This document shows positions 34,034 through 42,745 of a stretch of 64,000 nucleotides of DNA, in pieces. The translations under genes and the position numbers were made by a program. The notes under the pieces were generated by a model. It searched no databases. It was not told the origin of the DNA and saw only the letters and a program-made list of their open reading frames with translations. The stretch spans positions 2,490,001 to 2,554,000 of the forward strand of contig CP058931.1 of the NCBI GenBank assembly GCA_024760505.1, in the 5' to 3' direction. Numbering within the stretch: position 1 is the stretch's first letter; each line of letters opens with the position of its first letter. Origin of the DNA: Nitrospira sp. Lineage in GTDB: Bacteria > Nitrospirota > Nitrospiria > Nitrospirales > UBA8639.

Positions 34034-35074
34034 ATGATCACCATTGATGGGTCTCTCTTTTCAGGCAGTGGGTCGATTGTCCGGCAATCGGTGGCCTTTT
34101 CCGCGTTGACGGGGCAGGCCGTTCATATTGTGAACGCGCGTGCTAAACGGGAAAAAATCGGGCTGCGTCGCCAACATGTCCGGGTGGTGGAAGCCATGTG
34201 TGAACTGGTCAATGGGAAGGCCAGGGGCGTCTTTGAAGGGTCACAAGAGGTGTATTTTTATCCTGGGAGTCATGAGGGAAGACGGACGTATTGTTGGGAT
34301 ATTGAATCGGCCGGATCCACCACCATGCTGGCTCTGGCGGTGCTGCCGGTGTTGGCCTTTCGGTCTACTCCCACGATCGTGGAGATTCGAGGTGGGCTCT
34401 TTCAGGATTTTGCGCCTTCCGTCTTTCATTTGCAGCATGTCGTCTTGCCACTGCTGCACCATATGGGACTTGAGTCGACCCTTTACATGAATCGGCCGGG
34501 CTATGTGCCACGAGGAAAAGGTTCACTTTCTTTGAAGGTCAAGCCCCTCAAGCACGGGTTGCAGCCGATTATCTTGGAAGAGGCCGGTCCAGTACAAAAA
34601 ATCTGGGGAATCGCTTTGGCTTCTCATCTCGTGGAACGAAGAGTCAGTCACCGGATGGCCGAGTCTGCTGCCAAGGCACTCGCCAGAGGAGGATATGTGG
34701 CTGACATCAGTCTTATGGAGGATACCTCCGCAGAACAGCCCGGGGCCGCCTTGGCTCTGTTCGCGGATTGTGGGGCGGGGGTGCGATTAGGGGCGGATCG
34801 TGCAGGTGCGCTTGGACGGCGATCAGAAGATATCGGGCGCTACGTCGTTCAACACTTGTTGGCGGACTGTCAGACTGGCGCTACGTTGGATCGCTTTGCC
34901 GCTGATCAGATTATTCCCTTTGCGGCTCTAGCAGGGGGAACCAGTCAATTTCTGATTCCACAGATGACCGATCATGTGCAAACCGGCACCTGGTTGGCAC
35001 GATTATTTTTTGCTGCAGAGACTACAACGAACGACCATCATCTCGAGATTCAAGGAGTCGGATGGTCCAGCTGA
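34034..35074 (+). CDS. rtcA: RNA 3'-terminal phosphate cyclase
   Basis: 346 residues from ATG 34034. GSGSIVRQSVAFSALTG at the N-terminus and CWDIESAGSTTMLALAVLPV are family blocks. The adenylate-accepting His is H314 in TDHVQT (E. coli H309). The enzyme uses ATP to turn RNA 3'-phosphate ends into 2',3'-cyclic phosphates. No rtcB ligase or rtcR regulator is adjacent. A truncated copy lies 1.7 kb upstream. Confidence 0.92.
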   Translation: MITIDGSLFSGSGSIVRQSVAFSALTGQAVHIVNARAKREKIGLRRQHVRVVEAMCELVNGKARGVFEGSQEVYFYPGSHEGRRTYCWDIESAGSTTMLALAVLPVLAFRSTPTIVEIRGGLFQDFAPSVFHLQHVVLPLLHHMGLESTLYMNRPGYVPRGKGSLSLKVKPLKHGLQPIILEEAGPVQKIWGIALASHLVERRVSHRMAESAAKALARGGYVADISLMEDTSAEQPGAALALFADCGAGVRLGADRAGALGRRSEDIGRYVVQHLLADCQTGATLDRFAADQIIPFAALAGGTSQFLIPQMTDHVQTGTWLARLFFAAETTTNDHHLEIQGVGWSS

Positions 35075-35119
35075 GTTCCCGGTAACCTCTTTTTCCAATT
35101 TCCGCTTGTTGCGTACGCT

Positions 35120-35314
35120 CTACTCCACCGGACAGCTCCGGTCCAGGATGTCATAGACCAGGCAGAACCCGGTGAATCCGCGTTGAAGCAAGGTACCTCG
35201 CAGGTTTCCCGGAAGCCATAATCACCCCGGATCCACCTCGTTGCCGAGGTCGACGCCTGCCGTAATGAGCGCACCGGCGATTCCGTTATGGAATTGGCGC
35301 TTTCGCTTCATCAT
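35120..35314 (-). pseudogene. DUF2892 small membrane protein copy with nonsense codon
   Basis: Reads MMKRKRQFHNGIAGALIT for 30 codons, then TGA at 35222-35224, then in the same frame LRGTLLQRGFTGFCLVYDIL and a closing TAG. Position for position it matches the intact gene at 50625-50816 (KRKRQLHDGIAGALITAGV, TLLQSGFTGFCPVYFILD). A single in-frame stop disables it. Confidence 0.88.
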
Positions 35315-35492
35315 CCTCTCCCTCCCTGTGATTTGAAAATTGTGCTTATGGGACTGTTGAATAAGGCCGCCAGCGGCGTTCTCGGGTCTGTGGCCCTGCG
35401 CACTCCTTCGTCCGCTCCTCTGGTCCAAGTGGCTGCGGCCTTTCCTTCGAAGGGTTCAGGCCAGGACGGCTCTCTTATGCCATCTGCGGTCC

Positions 35493-35795
35493 TTAGCCGC
35501 CAGCCATGGCTCCGATGATGAGGAACGGTTCCTCCCCCGTGCTGACGACGTCTGGTAACGGGGCGTCCGGTGGTTCATGGGACAGATCCTGCCCGCAGGC
35601 AAAGAACCTGATAAACGGTCGGCGTTGTTGTGTCACCTGGTCACGAATTGTCCCCCGCAACATCGGGTAACGGGTTTCGAGCGCGTTGAGCACTGCGTGT
35701 GGGGTGGAAGGACCTTCCATCTCCAGGTTCACCTCGCCGTCGATACGTGCAAGTGTCCGCAAATGGGCCGGAAGAATAACTCGAATCGTGCTCAT
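35493..35795 (-). CDS. MoaD/ThiS-family ubiquitin-like protein
   Basis: 100 residues from ATG 35795, which overlaps the upstream gene's stop as ATGA. Beta-grasp pattern: STIRVILPAHLRTLARIDGE, HAVLNALETRYPMLRG, EPFLIIGAMAGG. It ends exactly in Gly-Gly, the tail that is adenylated and thiocarboxylated in MoaD/ThiS sulfur carriers. No moaE, thiG or MoeB-like gene is adjacent. This pairing with a BNR-repeat protein is seen in many genomes; the partner reaction is unknown. Confidence 0.88.
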   Translation of the reverse strand: MSTIRVILPAHLRTLARIDGEVNLEMEGPSTPHAVLNALETRYPMLRGTIRDQVTQQRRPFIRFFACGQDLSHEPPDAPLPDVVSTGEEPFLIIGAMAGG

Positions 35796-36970
35796 GGTAA
35801 CGCCTGGACTTCGACTGACAATACGGGTGGAAGATCGCGGACGATGGGCATCCAGCTGTCTCCTGAATCGGCCGAGGCATACACCTGTCCACCGGTGGTG
35901 CCGACATAGATTCCGCATGATTCGAGCGAGTCGATGGCCATGGCGTCACGCAAGACATTGACGTAGCAGTCTTGTTGCGGCAATCCTTTTGTCAGCGCTT
36001 CCCATTCGTTTCCGCCTGTTCGACTGCGGTAGACGCGCAGTTTCCCCTCCGGCGGATAATGTTCGGAGTCGCTCTTAATCGGTACCACATAGATGGTCTC
36101 CGGCTCATGGGCATGCACGGCAATCGGGAATCCGAAATCGGAGGGCAAGTCTCCACTGATTTCATGCCACGACTCGCCTGCGTCATCGCTACGCATCACA
36201 TCCCAGTGCTTCTGCATGAAGAGCACATTCGGGCGCGACGGGTGTCTGGCGATGCAGTGCACACAGTGGCCGACTTCTGCAGTGGGGTCGGGAAGTTCAT
36301 ATGGCGATTTCAGTCCGCGGTTGACCGGCTGCCATGTCCTGCCTCCGTCCTCGGTTCTAAGCGTGCCGGCTGCCGAAATCGCGACGAATATCCTTTCCGG
36401 ATTGCCGGGATCGAGAAGGATGGTATGCAGGCACATTCCTCCGGCACCCGGTTGCCAAAGGTGCCCTTTAGCGCTGCGCAGGCCGGGAAGCTCCTGCCAC
36501 GACTTGCCGCCGTTGGTTGAGCGAAACAAGGCGGCGTCTTCCACGCCGGCGTATACCGTATCCGGATCGGTCAATGACGGTTCGAGATGCCAGACACGCT
36601 TGAACTCCCAAGGGTGCTGCGTGCCATCGTACCACTGATGGGTGGTGAGAGGTTGTCCCGTTTCCGTTGAACTATCATAAATAAAATTGTTGCTCATGCC
36701 GCCAGGCGGATCGTATGGTTCAGGGAGCTTCTCTCCGCCGGGAATTTCCCACGTCTTGCCGCCATCATCGGATCGTTGGATGATCTGTCCGAACCAGCTG
36801 CTCGATTGCGATGCATACAACCGATTCGGATCGGCTGGAGATCCCTTCACGTGATACAGTTCCCATCCGCCAAAGTGGGGACCATGAACGTCCCACTGCT
36901 TGCGTTTGCCATCCGATGTCAGTACGAACGCACCTTTGCGTGTTCCAACAAGCACTCGTACTCCACTCAT
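35792..36970 (-). CDS. BNR/WD40-like beta-propeller protein (sialidase fold)
   Basis: 392 residues, ATG 36970 with AAAGGAGTGAGG. Repeated Asp-box turns: SDDGGKTWEIP, STNGGKSWQEL, TEDGGRTWQPV, SDDAGESWHEI, SADSGDSWMPI, giving a six-bladed propeller like exo-alpha-sialidase or Vps10. No signal peptide, so cytoplasmic. Catalytic sialidase residues are not evident. Translationally coupled to the MoaD-like gene, so the two products likely work together, for instance with the propeller as scaffold. Confidence 0.88.
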   Translation of the reverse strand: MSGVRVLVGTRKGAFVLTSDGKRKQWDVHGPHFGGWELYHVKGSPADPNRLYASQSSSWFGQIIQRSDDGGKTWEIPGGEKLPEPYDPPGGMSNNFIYDSSTETGQPLTTHQWYDGTQHPWEFKRVWHLEPSLTDPDTVYAGVEDAALFRSTNGGKSWQELPGLRSAKGHLWQPGAGGMCLHTILLDPGNPERIFVAISAAGTLRTEDGGRTWQPVNRGLKSPYELPDPTAEVGHCVHCIARHPSRPNVLFMQKHWDVMRSDDAGESWHEISGDLPSDFGFPIAVHAHEPETIYVVPIKSDSEHYPPEGKLRVYRSRTGGNEWEALTKGLPQQDCYVNVLRDAMAIDSLESCGIYVGTTGGQVYASADSGDSWMPIVRDLPPVLSVEVQALP

Positions 36971-37088
36971 ACCTCACTCCTTTCTGAAAATTAGGGCGAT
37001 TATCGTTTAAAGTTTTCACGATTAATGAGAGCCTATTCCGTCCCTCTATCAATCGTGTTGGCCGTTGTGATCGAGGCGTCGTGACCTA

Positions 37089-37574
37089 CTATTGTTCGTA
37101 AGCCTCCTGTAGGCGTTTGATGTCAAGTCTCTTCATTTGAAGGAGGGCACTCATGACTCTATTCGTTTTCTCGGGATCGTGGCTTTGCATCATTTCGCTC
37201 AGTATAGTGGGAACAATTTGCCATGACAGTCCATACTTGTCTTTCAGCCAACCGCATTGACCTTTTTCACCGCCTTCTGAGAGTTTTTCCCATAGCTCGT
37301 CCACCTCTTCCTGGGACGCGCAATATATGATAAAGGATACGGCTTCCGTAAATGTGAAATGCGGTCCTCCATTGAGGGCCATAAATTCTTGCCCGTCGAG
37401 CTGGAATGTGATGGTCATCACTGATCCCTTGGGTCTACCGGCAACCTTTGCGCCTTCCTCTCCGTAACGGGTGATGTTTCCTATCTTGGTATTCTTGAAA
37501 ATCGACACATAAAAATTCACCGCCTCTTCAGCCTGATTATCGAACCACAAACACGGGCTAATTTTCTGCATCAT
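37089..37574 (-). CDS. VOC-superfamily protein (PhnB-like)
   Basis: 161 residues. N-terminus KISPCLWFDNQAEEAVNFYVSIF, middle EFMALNGGPHFTFTEAVSF and LSEGGEKGQCGWLKDKYGLSWQIVP match the PhnB/3-demethylubiquinone-methyltransferase-like VOC family exactly in order and length. VOC enzymes use a metal to act on vicinal oxygens; the reaction here is unknown. Part of the minus-strand DGPF/ECF cluster. Confidence 0.9.
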   Translation of the reverse strand: MMQKISPCLWFDNQAEEAVNFYVSIFKNTKIGNITRYGEEGAKVAGRPKGSVMTITFQLDGQEFMALNGGPHFTFTEAVSFIIYCASQEEVDELWEKLSEGGEKGQCGWLKDKYGLSWQIVPTILSEMMQSHDPEKTNRVMSALLQMKRLDIKRLQEAYEQ

Positions 37575-37660
37575 GTTTTGCGCCTTTGCTGAGCGTTAAT
37601 ATGATCTGTTTTTCAATTTCGCGACCTGCCGGATGCCATTGTACTCTTAGCCGCATGGCC

Positions 37661-38017
37661 CTATTCCGTTGGCAAACCTCCGATCTCTAAAACCGGTCGG
37701 ATTTCGACTGTGCCCACCCGGGCCCCCGGGATTTGTGCGGCGATGTCCATTGCCTCATCCAGATCCTTGGCTTCGATAAGAAAGTAGCCGCCCAGTTGTT
37801 CTCTTGTTTCAGCAAACGGACCATCGGTGATGAGCCGTTTGCCGTCTCGTATACGGATGCTGGTCGCCATAGTGACAGGATGCAGAGGAGCGGCCGCCAG
37901 ATAATTCCCTTCAGCTTTGAGCCGGTGTGCAAGCTCCGTGGATTCTTTGTAACACTTTTCACGCCCGGCCTCGTCCCATGCCTGATCAGTTCCGTAAATC
38001 AACAGCATGTATTTCAT
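37661..38017 (-). CDS. YciI/DGPF-domain protein (1)
   Basis: 118 residues from ATG 38017 (GGAGGAATTC upstream). MKYMLLIYGTDQAWDEAG, DGKRLITDGPFAETREQLGG and RVGTVEIRPVLEI are the YCII/DGPF family blocks. The fold is a ferredoxin-like dimer with a His or Asp active site. One of four such genes here; DGPF proteins are linked in genome surveys to ECF42-type sigma factors. Confidence 0.92.
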   Translation of the reverse strand: MKYMLLIYGTDQAWDEAGREKCYKESTELAHRLKAEGNYLAAAPLHPVTMATSIRIRDGKRLITDGPFAETREQLGGYFLIEAKDLDEAMDIAAQIPGARVGTVEIRPVLEIGGLPTE

Positions 38018-38141
38018 ATGAATTCCTCCACTAGAACGAATGAACGCCAATACTCCAATGAGCCCCAAGCATTGCGGCACAAAAGGGCGACCAATGCGAC
38101 AGATAGCAACGGAAGGTTTTTTGGTCCCGCAATGTGTTCCG

Positions 38142-38741
38142 CTATTGCTTTCTGGTATAGATAATCTCCATGATCCTCATTTCCTTGCCGCCGTGATGAG
38201 TCCCATACATATCAAACGTCTGGGTATTGTTGTCGACGATCTTCCAGACCGCCCGATGCGTCATCTGCCCTCCGCCCGGCTCAGGATGCGATCCATTCAG
38301 CGTAATGGTCTTGCCATCGTCGCTCGCCGTCCCTTCCATGATGAAAATCCCCGTCCCCATCGTATCCATCCAGGCCGTGACATATTTCTTGGTGATGTTG
38401 TCGTAGGCGTCGATTCCAATCCCGGAGAATGGTTGTCCCATCATTTGACCAGTGTAGGCTTGGTAGAGGTAGCGTCCGCCCAGCAACATTTTCATTTCTG
38501 CGGTGCCGGTCGATTCTGTGGGAGGCTTGTCGGGTTCCATCCATTCTTTGGATTTGGTTGTCCAGCTCCCGGCAAGGCTGGCAAACAACTTGTGCGGTTC
38601 ACCGGGAGCGGCCAGCTTCTTGTACATCTCCATCATGGCTTGTGGGTCCATCTGCTTTTCTTTGTCTTTGTCTGTGGCGAACACTGGAATTGCCGTCAGG
38701 ACCATACAGAGACAAGTGAATGTGATGGTTGTAAAACGCAT
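38142..38741 (-). CDS. DUF1579-domain exported protein
   Basis: 199 residues from ATG 38741 after AAGGAGGC. Signal peptide ending ILTAIPVFA-like (TCLCMVLTAIPVFA). The mature part has LFASLAGSWTTKSKEWM, GGRYLYQAYTGQMMGQPF and YDNITKKYVTAWMDTMGTG, the DUF1579 lipocalin-like pattern. Function of the family unknown; often in DGPF clusters. The frame to 38792 is an upstream overrun. Confidence 0.88.
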   Translation of the reverse strand: MRFTTITFTCLCMVLTAIPVFATDKDKEKQMDPQAMMEMYKKLAAPGEPHKLFASLAGSWTTKSKEWMEPDKPPTESTGTAEMKMLLGGRYLYQAYTGQMMGQPFSGIGIDAYDNITKKYVTAWMDTMGTGIFIMEGTASDDGKTITLNGSHPEPGGGQMTHRAVWKIVDNNTQTFDMYGTHHGGKEMRIMEIIYTRKQ

Positions 38742-38820
38742 AGATGCCTCCTTGTGATTAGATAATGAAAACAGTTGAGATAAGTATGTCATGCTGTGAG
38801 TGACTGTTCACAGGGTACTT

Positions 38821-39246
38821 TCATGAAGACAAATTTTTGCGCAGGTGCTCCTCTTGCTCCCTCAGCTCAGGCGTGAACTCTGGTCCGAAGTCCTCGGCCT
38901 CGAAGAGTTGGCGAATCTCAATCTCGCCTTCATTGTCATCACCCCCAGGATTCGGACAACGCTTGACCCATTCGATCGCCTCTTCTTTCGAATTCACCTG
39001 CCAGACCCAATACCCGGCGATCAGTTCTTTGGTCTCGGCAAAGGGTCCGTCGGTAACCGTTCGCTTGTTTCCTGAAAACTGCACCCTCACGCCTTTTGAA
39101 CTCGGATGGAGCCCATCTCCTGCCAGCATGACGCCGGCTTTTATCAGTTCTTCGTTGAATTTTCCCATCTCAGTAAGAATTTGCTCGCTCGGCATCACGC
39201 CGGCTTCCGAGTCTTTGGTGGCTTTGACAATAATCATGAATCGCAT
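38821..39246 (-). CDS. YciI/DGPF-domain protein (2)
   Basis: 141 residues from ATG 39246 (GTG 39249 adjacent; AAGGAGA upstream). MRFMIIVKATKDSEAG, SGNKRTVTDGPFAETKELIAGY and GGDDNEGEIEIRQLFEAEDF place it in the longer DGPF subtype with acidic C-terminal tail. Confidence 0.92.
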   Translation of the reverse strand: MRFMIIVKATKDSEAGVMPSEQILTEMGKFNEELIKAGVMLAGDGLHPSSKGVRVQFSGNKRTVTDGPFAETKELIAGYWVWQVNSKEEAIEWVKRCPNPGGDDNEGEIEIRQLFEAEDFGPEFTPELREQEEHLRKNLSS

Positions 39247-39445
39247 CACCCCATCTCCTTGGCTTTAGTACATTGAATTGAATTAAAAAAATAGCCTTAT
39301 CCGGATTCTCCTTATTTGTCGAACGGGGGCTGGTGAAATCGACATATGAAAAAAGCCCTATAGTGGCAGCTCTGTAACCATGTGTTTCTGATCATAGAGC
39401 CACAAGGCAGCTTGGATAGGATTGAAGCGGGTCCTTTCCTGATCA

Positions 39446-39817
39446 TCAACAATCCTCAGTCGGCAGACCGGAGAGCTCGATCAATGGTCGCACCTCGACG
39501 GTGCCAATGCGTGCTCCTGGAACCCGCAATGCGATACCGATCGCCTCGTCAAAATCCTTGGCATTGATCAAAAAGTACCCCGCCAGTTGCTCGCGTGTTT
39601 CCACGAAAGGACCGTCAGTCACCAATGGCTTGCCTTCGCGCACACGAACGAGGACAGCCGTCGATGCCGGATGAAGCGGCGACGCACTCAGATACTGTCC
39701 CTTGGTGTGGAGCTGATGTGTGAGTTGCACGGATTCCTCAAGCATCTCCTTGCGGATGGTCTCACTCATTGCGCTGAATGCGTCTTCGTCATGATGCACC
39801 AACAACAGGTATTTCAT
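39446..39817 (-). CDS. YciI/DGPF-domain protein (3)
   Basis: 123 residues. MKYLLLVHHDEDAFSAMS, EGKPLVTDGPFVETREQLAGY and RIGTVEVRPLIELSGLPTED closely match copy 1 (C-terminal GLPTE shared), so copies 1 and 3 look like recent paralogs. Same strand as the sigma factor. Confidence 0.92.
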   Translation of the reverse strand: MKYLLLVHHDEDAFSAMSETIRKEMLEESVQLTHQLHTKGQYLSASPLHPASTAVLVRVREGKPLVTDGPFVETREQLAGYFLINAKDFDEAIGIALRVPGARIGTVEVRPLIELSGLPTEDC

Positions 39818-39893
39818 GTGAATGCCTCTATCAGGTGGTTATGCTAGGAATGACCGTATGGATTTACTCGATCTCATTGTTCCTCATAAAAAT

Positions 39894-40280
39894 TTACTCA
39901 TCCTGACAAGATTCCGCTTCTATCCCTTGCCGGGGCAGGTCCCTCACCGGCCGAACCTCCATACTCCCGAGGCGCACGGATGGAAATTTGGAAGCGATCT
40001 GAACAGCCTGGTTAATGTCTCTGGCCTCGATTAGAAAGAATCCGCCGATCTGTTCCTTTGTTTCGGCGAAAGGGCCATCGGTGATTGACACGTTGCCGTT
40101 CCGGGCCCGTACGGTTACGGCCATCTGGATTGGTTCAAGGGGTTCCGCGACAATGAGGTGGCCGCTTCTCTTGAGTTTCTCGCAGTAGGCCAACGTTTCG
40201 TTCATGAGAGCATCGCCCTCGCTTTTGGTCATGCTGTCGAACTTCTTTTCCTCGTGGCAACAAAAGAGAATATATTTCAT
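39894..40280 (-). CDS. YciI/DGPF-domain protein (4)
   Basis: 128 residues from ATG 40280. MKYILFCCHEEKKFDSMT, GNVSITDGPFAETKEQIGGF and RLGSMEVRPVRDLPR. Closest to the sigma factor gene (226 bases downstream of its stop). The frame open up to 40388 is not a better start. Confidence 0.92.
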   Translation of the reverse strand: MKYILFCCHEEKKFDSMTKSEGDALMNETLAYCEKLKRSGHLIVAEPLEPIQMAVTVRARNGNVSITDGPFAETKEQIGGFFLIEARDINQAVQIASKFPSVRLGSMEVRPVRDLPRQGIEAESCQDE

Positions 40281-40505
40281 AACTTCCGACCTCTGATTAG
40301 GTGGTGAGTTGGTATTGTTGTCAGTTAGTCGTTCAGGAAGATCAAATTCGACAACGGTCATCATGAATTCCGGCGGCGCCATTGGCACTCCAGGAATAGA
40401 GATCTTCCCAACGTTCCCAACAAGATATTGTGGGAGACCATTGATCTGGTCACTAAAAATCGGAAAAACTCTGGTTGTACCTATTGGGACAGATAGGGAG
40501 GGGGA

Positions 40506-41765
40506 TTAATTGCGATCCTGTAAGCCGGCCAGCCGTTGTTCAAGAAATCGCTGCTCAGGCTTCTGCTGAGTGAGGCCGAGAGCCTGTTTGTATGCGGCCT
40601 TGGCTTCCGCAATTCGGCCCAATCGTCGGCAGAGCTCCGCCTTCGCCGAATGTGCCAGGTAATAATTCGTGAGATCCCCTCGTGCGAAAATGGCGTCGAT
40701 GAGGGCAAGACCTGCCAGGGGACTGTCACGCATGGCCACTGCGACGGCGCGATTCAGTTCCACCACAGGGGAAGGAGACGCCTGCATCAACAGATCGTAG
40801 AGTGACACGATTTGAGGCCAGTCCGTGGCTGTGGGATGTGTTGCCTGGGAATGTAATCCGGAAATCGCGGCCTGGATGGTATAAGGGCCGATTTGACGTG
40901 AAGCAAACGCCTTTCCTACCAGGGCAATCCCCTCTGCGATCTGATCCCGGTTCCACAACGAACGATCCTGGTCCTCAAGCAGAATCAAATCTCCCGTCCG
41001 GGTGATGCGTGCGGCGCGGCGGGAGTCATGGAGGAGCATTAATGCCAAGAGTCCCATCGCTTCCGGGTCCGGCAGTAATTCCACCAATAATCGGCCCAGT
41101 CGTATAGCCTCAGCCGAGAGGTCATGGCGGGTGAGAGATTCCCCTGAAGAGGCAGAGTATCCTTCGTTAAACACGAGGTAAATCACCCGCAGCACCGCAT
41201 CCAGACGGTCGGGCAAGGTGGTCTCAGAAGGCACCTCATAGGGTATGCGTGCTTTCCGAATCTTTGCCTTGGCGCGAACGATCCGCTGAGCCACGGTGGG
41301 CGGGGATGTGAGAAAGGCTTTCGCGATTTCTTCCGTCGTCAGGCCACACACCTCCCGGAGAGTCATCGCTACTTGGGCTTCAGATGAAAGAGCCGGGTGG
41401 CAGCAAGTAAAGATCAGGCGTAGCCGGTCGTCGTCGATGCTTTCATCCGGATTTTCTTGAGCGTCATGAATGCCGGCTTCCAACTGCGAGGCGAGTTCTG
41501 CGAGCGAGGCGTCAAACCTGGTCCGTCGCCGCATCCCATCGATCGCTTTGAAACGGCCGGTCGACACGAGCCAGGCTCGAGGATTGGCCGGGATCCCATC
41601 CCTGGTCCATTGTTCGACTGCGACCGCAAACGCCTCGTGCAACGCTTCTTCAGCCGCATCAAAGTCGCCGAGCAGGCGGATTAATGTCGCGAGAATCCGG
41701 CGCGATTCAGTGCGGTACACTTCTTCCACCACCTTCCGCACCTGTTTGGCCGGTCTGTCACTCAT
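40506..41765 (-). CDS. ECF42-type RNA polymerase sigma factor
   Basis: 419 residues, ATG 41765. Sigma2 (VVEEVYRTESRRILATLIRL, DFDAAEEALHEAFAVAV), sigma4 (LTLREVCGLTTEEIAKAFL, PTVAQRIVRAKAKI), then a long helical C-terminal extension (about residues 190-410) with TPR-like pairs and PVVELNRAVAVAMRDSPLAG. This is the structure of the ECF42 class, which has no anti-sigma factor and sits beside DGPF genes. The extension is thought to control activity. Four DGPF genes follow it. Confidence 0.92.
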   Translation of the reverse strand: MSDRPAKQVRKVVEEVYRTESRRILATLIRLLGDFDAAEEALHEAFAVAVEQWTRDGIPANPRAWLVSTGRFKAIDGMRRRTRFDASLAELASQLEAGIHDAQENPDESIDDDRLRLIFTCCHPALSSEAQVAMTLREVCGLTTEEIAKAFLTSPPTVAQRIVRAKAKIRKARIPYEVPSETTLPDRLDAVLRVIYLVFNEGYSASSGESLTRHDLSAEAIRLGRLLVELLPDPEAMGLLALMLLHDSRRAARITRTGDLILLEDQDRSLWNRDQIAEGIALVGKAFASRQIGPYTIQAAISGLHSQATHPTATDWPQIVSLYDLLMQASPSPVVELNRAVAVAMRDSPLAGLALIDAIFARGDLTNYYLAHSAKAELCRRLGRIAEAKAAYKQALGLTQQKPEQRFLEQRLAGLQDRN

Positions 41766-41875
41766 GATCGAGAGGGCTTCACGTTGAGAGGCACAGAGGG
41801 ACCACCGGGGTATGGCGCGCGCGTTCGGGAGAGCGATCGCCTCTGCTGAGGGGTGATGAGAGAGGATGTTGTCCG

Positions 41876-42325
41876 TTATTCTGCTTCAACCGTGACCTCT
41901 GTTGTCACCGAATTGGCAATAAAACATTCGCTGTGAGCCTGCTCATGGAGAGCGTGTATCTGTTCCTGAGTCGGAAGAGTCGGCCCACCGAATATCACTC
42001 GAGGATGTAAGATGACACGTGTAATCGACAGCTTTTTGTTCTGATTTTTTTCTAACAACCCAACAGCATGATCACTATAACGATCCACAACGAATCGTTT
42101 CTTGGCTGCCATCGCCAGGAAAGTCAGCATATGACAGCTCGACAAGGCTGCCACGAAGGCTTCCTCCGGATTCACATGAGCGGGATTCCCCCGATAGGCC
42201 GGAGCGGCGGATGCGGGAACGTGAAAGCCACCCCCAAAAACCAACTCATGGTCTCGATTATACGACTCGTAGGAAAAGGTCTCTGATTCTCTCTTCCATT
42301 CTAGCGTGATTTTGTGTTCAGACAT
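41876..42325 (-). CDS. OsmC/Ohr-family peroxiredoxin-like protein
   Basis: 149 residues, ATG 42325 after AAGGGGG. VNPEEAFVAALSSCHMLTFLAMA (reactive Cys) and HSECFIANSV (second Cys) are the paired cysteines of the family. Detoxifies organic hydroperoxides. Lies upstream of the ECF42 sigma gene in the same direction and may share its regulation. Confidence 0.9.
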   Translation of the reverse strand: MSEHKITLEWKRESETFSYESYNRDHELVFGGGFHVPASAAPAYRGNPAHVNPEEAFVAALSSCHMLTFLAMAAKKRFVVDRYSDHAVGLLEKNQNKKLSITRVILHPRVIFGGPTLPTQEQIHALHEQAHSECFIANSVTTEVTVEAE

Positions 42326-42370
42326 CGATCAACCCCCTTCGAAAACGTGACAATTATTTTTTTATTGAGG

Positions 42371-42478
42371 CGACTTCCCTGTGCGTGACGATCGAAAACG
42401 AATCCGGGTACTTTTGCGCATACGCGGTAACAGGTTTCCAGGTGATTGCCGCTGGGATCTTCAAAAAACAGCATAATA
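42371..42478 (-). pseudogene. Remnant of a VOC/glyoxalase gene
   Basis: On the minus strand, about 36 codons read IMLFFEDPSGNHLETCYRV, the C-terminal Glu-containing strand of a VOC protein. A TGA lies three codons upstream and no N-terminal half remains in frame. The region 42480-42720 holds another broken open stretch with WWTLSSDEPPHIGMHKLHI that I cannot identify. Confidence 0.55.
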
Positions 42479-42745
42479 ACGTCGCATCAACCTACACTCT
42501 TCATTTCGCGGTGCTTGCCGCTGTTTTCCGTACTCGTGTATTTTTCCTCATCAGAGCAATTTTTATTGATGTGTAATTTGTGCATCCCAATATGTGGCGG
42601 TTCGTCTGAAGAAAGTGTCCACCAGACAATATTTTCATTGTACCGGCGCCTGGGGGTTCCATAAGAAGCTGGTCGGATTCTTCCAAGCGGGTCGCCGGCT
42701 CTAATATCAAGATTTCATTCATAGTTTATTTTACCCGAATGACTC

